From contig JAGTUW010000117.1 of NCBI GenBank assembly GCA_018224345.1, forward strand, positions 1 to 6,547: a stretch of 6,547 nt of DNA, read 5' to 3'. The number at the start of each line of letters is the position of its first letter. The first letter of the stretch is position 1. The notes under the pieces are model-generated. The model saw nothing but the letters and a program-made list of their open reading frames with translations, did no database searches and was not told the DNA's origin. The position numbers and the translations under genes are program-made. This DNA comes from Bacteroidota bacterium. Its GTDB lineage: Bacteria; Bacteroidota; Ignavibacteria; SZUA-365. Shown one piece after another: positions 6,338 through 6,547 of the stretch.

Positions 6338-6358
6338 GACCAGTATTTTTATCTGGTC
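6338..6358. repeat. Inverted repeat GACCAG/CTGGTC at the inner edge of the 22-bp array
   Basis: GACCAG (6338-6343) and CTGGTC (6353-6358) face each other across a 9-base AT-only loop (TATTTTTAT). The right arm is part of the first 22-bp unit, so the conserved TGGTC core occurs here in both orientations. This may be a protein site belonging to the same element. Confidence 0.4.
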
Positions 6359-6410
6359 GCGCGTTTATTTTCATTTGGTCGGCATTGTGTTTACATTTGG
6401 TCGACACTGT
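6345..6410. repeat. Three 22-bp tandem direct repeats, probable IS21-like element end
   Basis: Units begin at 6345, 6367 and 6389, exactly 22 bases apart. Their 15-base cores are ATTTTTATCTGGTCG, ATTTTCATTTGGTCG and GTTTACATTTGGTCG. Units two and three agree at 18 of 22 positions; units one and two agree at 15. On the minus strand the cores read CGACCA-(A/G)-AT followed by an A-rich run. The outermost copy ends with GTCGACA (6400-6406), that is TGTCGAC at the right edge of the array on the minus strand. Serial short repeats beginning with TG are typical of IS21-family termini, where they serve as transposase sites. In that reading the element would extend leftward from about 6406, but no istA or istB gene or second end is in the window, so only a remnant is possible. 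Iterons of a replication origin are a less likely alternative. Confidence 0.55.
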
Positions 6411-6434
6411 TCTTCCATATCCCCGTGAGTGTAA

Positions 6435-6547
6435 TGGAAATTCACAGTCCGTTCTCTCGATGTGCTTCCCCGGCTGCTGGAAGTCGCCGCCGCGCATACG
6501 GCCGAATTGTTCGTGAGCACGGATCTCGCAGCGCCGTTCGAACTGAG
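6435..6547 (+). CDS. Partial or truncated coding frame at the window edge, unknown function
   Basis: After the TAA at 6432-6434 this frame is open to the window end (about 37 codons). From the GTG at 6462 it reads VLPRLLEVAAAHTAELFVST, then a Asp-Leu-Ala-Ala-Pro-Phe-Glu segment. Its codons end mostly in G or C and the residues look like a natural helical protein, whereas the overlapping frame from ATG 6434 is Arg- and Ser-rich, as expected of a shadow. No ATG is available in frame; GTG 6462 is the only start codon seen and lacks a ribosome site. It begins about 25 bases right of the 22-bp repeat array, so it may be a gene whose 5' end was removed by an insertion. I do not recognise the family. 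Confidence 0.3.

Noticed and set aside
6345..6410. 22-bp repeats as a CRISPR array
   Set aside because: The units are contiguous with no unique spacers and diverge from each other, unlike CRISPR repeats.
5985..6497. Minus-strand open frame of 170 codons spanning the GlsB-like gene, hairpins and 22-bp repeats
   Set aside because: It overlaps the GlsB-like gene in another frame on the same strand and covers repeats; the residues are low in coding character and resemble no family.
6434..6547. Frame from ATG 6434 as the start of a gene
   Set aside because: It is rich in Arg and Ser (SPAAGSRRRAYGRIVREHGS) as expected of an out-of-frame reading; the frame from 6435 looks far more coding-like.

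Overview
The window looks like a chromosomal segment of a moderately GC-rich bacterium of the Bacteroidota/Ignavibacteriota/Kapabacteria (FCB) assemblage. The best clue is the first gene: a repeat protein made of Asp-box (BNR) blades that ends in a domain resembling the type IX secretion (T9SS) C-terminal sorting domain, a system essentially confined to that assemblage. Several genes have clear Shine-Dalgarno sequences (GAGGAG before ilvE, GGAGG before the GlsB-like gene). That is unusual for classical Bacteroidota and fits a deeper-branching FCB lineage better. This placement is an inference; there is no rRNA or marker gene here.

Layout, left to right. (1) Bases 1-1619, plus strand: the 3' part of a secreted beta-propeller protein whose 5' end lies outside the window. 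(2) Bases 1863-4446, plus strand: a likely two-gene operon. A cytosolic sensor histidine kinase with three PAS or PAS-like domains (605 aa, GTG start) is followed one base after its stop codon by a sirtuin-type NAD-dependent protein deacylase (254 aa). A sigma70-like promoter candidate lies about 120 bases before the kinase. (3) Bases 4569-5751, minus strand: a branched-chain amino-acid aminotransferase (ilvE, 357 aa) with a strong ribosome site and a clear intrinsic terminator; it converges on the sirtuin gene. (4) Bases 5846-6166, minus strand: a small GlsB/YeaQ-type three-helix membrane protein with a good promoter. (5) Bases 6170-6434: a non-coding stretch with two GC-rich hairpins, a 12-bp palindrome and three direct repeats at an exact 22-bp period, whose sequence resembles a terminus of an IS21-like element. 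(6) Bases 6435-6547: a coding-looking frame on the plus strand running off the edge.

The housekeeping genes (ilvE, glsB-like) are ordinary. Two items deserve a closer look. One is the tight coupling of a PAS histidine kinase to a sirtuin, which could tie a cytosolic sensory signal to NAD-dependent protein deacylation. The other is the 22-bp-periodic array with neighbouring hairpins at the right end, which is not explained by any gene and probably marks mobile-element debris next to a possibly truncated gene. I see no CRISPR array, RNA gene, defence system or complete mobile element.
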